This document shows, one piece after another, positions 37,688 to 40,729 of a stretch of 40,729 nt of DNA (its first letter is position 1; the number at the start of each line of letters is the position of its first letter). The stretch is taken from positions 1 to 40,729 of the IMG/VR virus record IMGVR_UViG_3300025426_000061; one strand, written 5' to 3'. A program made the position numbers and the translations under genes. A model generated the notes under the pieces. It saw only the letters and a program-made list of their open reading frames with translations. It was not told the DNA's origin and did not search any database. Origin of the DNA: a virus.

Positions 37688-38288
37688 AAAAATAGCTTCT
37701 CCACCTAAGCATATTCCTGATGTATTTTATGCATATTATGATGTTGACACAAAACAATTATTATCTGTTACAAATGAAAAAATAAATCTCTATAAAGATT
37801 ATCTTGAAATCGATTATTCTACATACGAAAAATTAGTAACTGGTAAAGAAAAATTTAGCGACTATCTTTTAGGGTTAGTAGAAGATGAAAATTCTACTGC
37901 CTTGCAGTTAGTTTCTCTCGTAGATAGTGTTCCAAGATTTAAAAATACTATGTTGGAAGTTATTCCAACTAAAGATATAATTGATCCTGAATTATTAGTA
38001 GAGTGGAACGAGACTAATAAAGTGTGGAATTTTTTCTTATCTGTATCCGGAAAATTAAGATTTAAAAATAAATTAGATATTGAAAAGTTTCTTTTTTTTA
38101 TTATCTTAGAAACTGACTATAATTTCTTAATAAGAACTATAATAGTAGATAAAAAAGAATTATGTGAAAATACATGCGTAGGGGTAATTTTTGAAAATGA
38201 TCTCGAACTAGATATATCTAAAATTAATATAGCAACTACACTTGTTTTTCGTAGCAAGCAATTAAGGATTACCCATGACAACAATTAA
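37677..38288 (+). CDS. Unrecognised protein within the glycosyltransferase operon
   Basis: A 203-residue protein with a basic N-terminus (MARKKIASPPKH) followed by VFYAYYDVDTKQLLSVTNEK, and alternating strands and helices rich in Lys, Asp and Glu. A VEWNETNKVWNFFLS segment near 108-122 looks like a beta hairpin, as in structural or adaptor proteins. No catalytic motif, signal peptide or membrane span was seen. A strong ribosome binding site (AAAGGAG) precedes the ATG inside the end of the previous gene (11-base overlap), and the gene overlaps the next one by 14 bases. Its place between two glycosyltransferase pairs suggests a function linked to them, possibly as acceptor or scaffold, but this is only context. 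Confidence 0.7.
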   Translation: MARKKIASPPKHIPDVFYAYYDVDTKQLLSVTNEKINLYKDYLEIDYSTYEKLVTGKEKFSDYLLGLVEDENSTALQLVSLVDSVPRFKNTMLEVIPTKDIIDPELLVEWNETNKVWNFFLSVSGKLRFKNKLDIEKFLFFIILETDYNFLIRTIIVDKKELCENTCVGVIFENDLELDISKINIATTLVFRSKQLRITHDNN

Positions 38289-39174
38289 AGTTATAGAACA
38301 GGATATTATATTTCTCAGTTATAATGAACCCAATGCTGAAAAAAACTATGCAGATTTGCTTACTAAAGTTCCTTGGGCAAAACGTGTTCATGGAGTTAAA
38401 GGCAGTGATGCGGCGCATAAAGCCTGTGCGGCTTTAAGCGAAACTGAATATTTTACAACAGTGGATGGTGATAATATTATTGATCCTAAATATTTAGAAG
38501 TAGAAATTGAACTAGATGGAAAACAATTTACAGACGAAAATGTTTTTAGCTGGGCAGGTAATGTTCATGTTAACGGATTAAAATACGGAAATGGTGGTCT
38601 CAAATTATGGACACGTAAGTTTGTTAACGAAATGAAGACACATGAAAACTCAGATCCTGATGATGTGCAAGGTCGTGTTGAGTTTTGTTTTGATCAACGC
38701 TATTATCAGTTTAATGAATGTTATAGTGAAAGTTTTACCAACGCAACTCCTGAGCAAGCGTGGAGAGCAGGATTCAGAGAAGGTGTTAAAATGTGCCTAG
38801 TGCAAGGTGCTAAAGTAAACAATATTAGTGAAATCTGGTGGCAAAATTATCATAGATTATTAATTTGGTCAAGTGTCGGTGCCGATGTTGAGAACGGTAT
38901 TTGGTCAATACTAGGAGCTAGAGAAGGAGCTTATAAAACTCTTTTAACTGATTGGGATTACGCTAATGTGCGTGATTTTGATTGTCTAAGTGAATTTTGG
39001 AGAACTACTCATGCACTTGCGGAACCAGAAGAAATAACCAAATACATAAATTTTCTTGCCCAAGAATTAATGGCGAAATCTAAATTAGAAATTGCCAATT
39101 TAGATGGCGCTGGCAGTAAGTTTTTTAAAACTGTTTATAGCCCTATGCCACGTAGTGTACGTAAAAAATTCTAA
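38275..39174 (+). CDS. GT-A-like glycosyltransferase (pair 2, member A)
   Basis: A 299-residue protein with a Rossmann-like start, QDIIFLSYNEPNAEKNYADLL, then AKRVHGVKGSDAAHKA and the metal-site-like TTVDGDNIID (D64-G-D66). The order of strand, helix, short loop and DxD is that of GT2-like GT-A enzymes. A YGNGGLKLWTRKFV segment (about 103-116) resembles an acceptor loop, and EQAWRAGFREGVKM a buried helix. It is followed by a paralogue that shares all these blocks. The ending (PMPRSVRKKF) is basic. There is no signal peptide. The substrate is unknown. A non-enzymatic role cannot be excluded, because the conserved blocks outside the DxD are not ones I can map to a named GT family. Confidence 0.6.
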   Translation: MTTIKVIEQDIIFLSYNEPNAEKNYADLLTKVPWAKRVHGVKGSDAAHKACAALSETEYFTTVDGDNIIDPKYLEVEIELDGKQFTDENVFSWAGNVHVNGLKYGNGGLKLWTRKFVNEMKTHENSDPDDVQGRVEFCFDQRYYQFNECYSESFTNATPEQAWRAGFREGVKMCLVQGAKVNNISEIWWQNYHRLLIWSSVGADVENGIWSILGAREGAYKTLLTDWDYANVRDFDCLSEFWRTTHALAEPEEITKYINFLAQELMAKSKLEIANLDGAGSKFFKTVYSPMPRSVRKKF

Positions 39175-39848
39175 TGTACGATATTATTTTTATCAGTTAT
39201 AACGAGCTTTATGCAGAGGAAAATTTTAATGATTTAAAAACAAAGTTTCCTCTAGCAAAACGTGTGCATGGTGTTAAAGGCATACATCAGGCACATATAG
39301 CGGCCGCCAAGAAATCGTTTACTAAAATGTTTTGGGTAGTAGATGCAGATGCTATTATATTAAATGATTTTAAATTCGATTATCTAGTCCCAGATTGGGA
39401 TTTAGATGTAGTGCATGTTTGGCGTAGTTTAAATCCTGTTAACAATTTATCTTACGGTTATGGAGGAGTCAAATTACTACCAAAAAATCTTACACTAACA
39501 ATGGATACTAATACAGTAGATATGACTACAAGTATCAGCACTAAATTTAAAGCAATGGATACTATTAGTAATATTACAGCTTTTAACACAGATCCGTTTA
39601 GTACCTGGAAATCGGCATTTAGGGAATCGTGTAAATTAGCAGTAATCAATAACGACGAATCTTTAACTAGATTAGATGCTTGGTGTTCTTTGAATGAAAA
39701 TGCTGAATACGGATTTTATGCCTATTCGGGTGCATTAGCTGGTCGGTGGTATGGAGAAAAAAATGCCTCCAATCCGGAGGCACTGTCTAAAATAAATGAT
39801 TTTACTTGGCTACAAGATCAGTGGCAAGTGGAAAAATCTCAGCAATAA
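39174..39848 (+). CDS. GT-A-like glycosyltransferase (pair 2, member B)
   Basis: A 224-residue paralogue of the preceding gene: YDIIFISYNELYAEENFNDL, AKRVHGVKGIHQAH and MFWVVDADAIIL (D57-A-D59) line up block by block, as do YGYGGVKLLPK and STWKSAFRESCKL. It is about 75 residues shorter, mainly in the middle and at the C-terminus. Its ATG shares a base with the previous stop (TAATG). The last 47 bases overlap the convergent thyX gene, and its codons 195-203 also contain the thyX terminator on the other strand. That constrains the protein sequence there (GEKNASNPEA), which lies outside the conserved core. Confidence 0.6.
   Translation: MYDIIFISYNELYAEENFNDLKTKFPLAKRVHGVKGIHQAHIAAAKKSFTKMFWVVDADAIILNDFKFDYLVPDWDLDVVHVWRSLNPVNNLSYGYGGVKLLPKNLTLTMDTNTVDMTTSISTKFKAMDTISNITAFNTDPFSTWKSAFRESCKLAVINNDESLTRLDAWCSLNENAEYGFYAYSGALAGRWYGEKNASNPEALSKINDFTWLQDQWQVEKSQQ
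39757..39782 (-). terminator. Intrinsic terminator of thyX, inside the opposing gene
   Basis: Read on the minus strand, a seven-base-pair stem TGCCTCC/GGAGGCA with a GGATT loop is followed directly by seven T residues. It starts 19 bases after the thyX stop codon. On the plus strand the stem has no T run after it, so it should stop only minus-strand transcripts. It lies wholly within the coding sequence of the last plus-strand gene. Confidence 0.85.
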
Positions 39849-40488
39849 CCTTTGCACAAGCAATAGCAACTTCCTGATGTTCCTTTTGTGTGCCGTTAGC
39901 ACTACGCAATTCGATAAAATGAATCCAGCTACGTAGCGTACCATTCATATATAAACGACTTTCAATTAATCCTTCTGGCAGTACAGCACGAGCTTGTTCT
40001 TTGGCAATACCTTTTAGTATAGCCCATTCATATGCGTCACGTGATTGTTTAATCACTAGCTCTTGCATACGTTCCCACTGATAAGCAAGAAATCGATCTT
40101 CATCGTTATTATGTGGATCTAACTCTACACTATTCTGTCTATTCTTGAGGTCTTGTTTTCTGGCATCTCTAAGTACAAAGTTGAGATCCTTTGTCGGGTC
40201 AGCATAGCGTTGGCTAAACTCTTGGAAACTAAAACTTCTGTGTCTAAGGATCTGACGGGCAATGTCTCTAGTTGTTGTAATTTCAATGCAAGCTGAGACC
40301 ATTTCAAGTGGGCTCCAATGCTGGTGCTTGATGAGATACTTGATAAGCTTCTCGCTAGTTTCTGTGTTGAATTGATTGCTTGGGTTTGAAACTCTGGCGC
40401 AGAAGGCAATAAGCTCTTGAGCGTCAGAGATTCCCATGCTAGTGAATTCTTCAGTTGGCTGGCTGTAACTAAGTAATCTAACATTCAT
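39802..40488 (-). CDS. thyX: Flavin-dependent thymidylate synthase ThyX
   Basis: A 228-residue ThyX, which methylates dUMP to dTMP using methylene-tetrahydrofolate and FAD with NAD(P)H, supplying thymidine nucleotides for phage DNA synthesis. The ThyX signature RHRx7S is exact (R82-H83-R84 to S92, in RHRSFSFQEFSQRY). Also present are HWSPLEM (57-63), the ARAVLP segment (166-171) and MNGTLRSWIHFIELR (181-195), which line the flavin and nucleotide sites. Length is normal for the family. Its ATG shares one base with the stop of an upstream minus-strand gene (TAATG), so it belongs to a minus-strand operon running in from beyond the window. It ends 47 bases inside the convergent plus-strand gene and has its own terminator. 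Confidence 0.95.
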   Translation of the reverse strand: MNVRLLSYSQPTEEFTSMGISDAQELIAFCARVSNPSNQFNTETSEKLIKYLIKHQHWSPLEMVSACIEITTTRDIARQILRHRSFSFQEFSQRYADPTKDLNFVLRDARKQDLKNRQNSVELDPHNNDEDRFLAYQWERMQELVIKQSRDAYEWAILKGIAKEQARAVLPEGLIESRLYMNGTLRSWIHFIELRSANGTQKEHQEVAIACAKVIAEIFPLATDLVAK

Positions 40489-40729
40489 TATAACTTTTTC
40501 TTTCGTAAAAATTTCTGTGTACTACGTTCAATATCTTTCTTAACTCGATTTGTATCTAATTTAAAATCGATATCACTAATTTTTTCTTCATAATTTTTAA
40601 CCAGTTCGGCCAAGTTCCTTTCGAAGGCATGCCATCCATCTCGCTTGGTTTTTTGAGTTATTTTTATTTCCCAAGTTTTACCATCTTTAAAATTAACCAG
40701 TACGGTATGTAAGTACCCTAAGGGTACTA
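40488..40729 (-). CDS. C-terminal part of an unrecognised small protein upstream of thyX
   Basis: An open frame runs in from the window edge and ends in TAA at 40490-40488, overlapping the thyX ATG by one base. The visible 79 residues include HTVLVNFKDGKTWEIKITQK, a GWHAFERNLAELVKNYEEKI helix, DIDFKLDTNRVKKDIERSTQ and a very basic end (KFLRKKKL). No in-frame ATG is visible, so the start lies outside. Codon use matches its neighbours, and the tight coupling to thyX supports a real gene. I do not recognise a function; a small helical protein next to thyX could be a regulator or simply a neighbour. Confidence 0.7.
   Translation of the reverse strand, partial: VPLGYLHTVLVNFKDGKTWEIKITQKTKRDGWHAFERNLAELVKNYEEKISDIDFKLDTNRVKKDIERSTQKFLRKKKL
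40712..40728. repeat. 7-bp inverted repeat at the window edge
   Basis: AGTACCC (40712-40718) and GGGTACT (40722-40728) are exact reverse complements around a three-base TAA loop. The stem can form in RNA from either strand. It falls inside the open frame of the partial gene (Val-Pro-Leu-Gly-Tyr codons) and has no T run on either side, so it is not an intrinsic terminator as seen. Confidence 0.6.

Noticed and set aside
40125-40484. 119-codon minus-strand frame within thyX in another reading frame.
   Set aside because: It overlaps the thyX catalytic motif; the ThyX frame explains the region fully.
1-40729. tRNA genes, IS elements, att sites or an origin.
   Set aside because: All gaps between genes are about 100 bases or shorter and accounted for; no cloverleaf, transposase or terminal repeat pattern was seen.

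Overview
The window is part of the genome of a contractile-tailed, T4-like bacteriophage with low G+C. The gene order gp48-like, gp53-like, hub-like, gp5 spike, gp25 and gp6, followed by a giant structural gene and a run of fibre genes, is the baseplate-to-fibre module of T4-like viruses. The fibre families (motif LLENFAN...GQLWFD, and C-terminal domains starting YADLAEKY) and the N-terminus of the giant protein are types I associate with T4-like phages of marine and freshwater bacteria such as cyanophages and pelagiphages. The sequence alone does not fix the host.

Layout. (1) 102-5514: baseplate centre, five tightly packed genes. (2) 5565-25017: gp6 and a 5,315-residue giant protein whose gene fills about 39% of the window. 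(3) 25021-35592: a fibre and adhesin region. It holds a 12-repeat fibre, an apparently intact S53 (sedolisin) serine-carboxyl peptidase, a small structural-type protein, three paralogous fibres with different tips, and a last structural protein. (4) 35654-39848: six overlapping genes that look like an early operon. Four of them are GT-A-like glycosyltransferases in two tandem paralogous pairs, and two are unrecognised proteins. (5) 39802-40729 on the minus strand: thyX (flavin-dependent thymidylate synthase) and the end of an unrecognised gene upstream of it.

Regulation. Four of the six sizeable intergenic gaps carry a T4-late-promoter-like ATAAATA box 18-24 bases before the next start codon, at 70, 5539, 28961 and 33142. 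The glycosyltransferase operon instead has a near-perfect host sigma70 promoter (TTGACA, 17-base spacer, TATTAT) whose -10 box lies in an 8-bp inverted repeat. The last plus-strand gene and thyX converge and overlap by 47 bases. A strong intrinsic terminator for thyX lies inside the coding sequence of the opposing gene.

How the parts may fit together. The late genes build the baseplate, spike and a branched adhesin array; the peptidase is co-transcribed with them and is probably virion-associated or made late. The early operon probably adds sugars to an unknown acceptor (DNA, virion protein or host surface). No tRNA, IS element, CRISPR array or integration site was seen. No gap without a gene exceeds about 100 bases.
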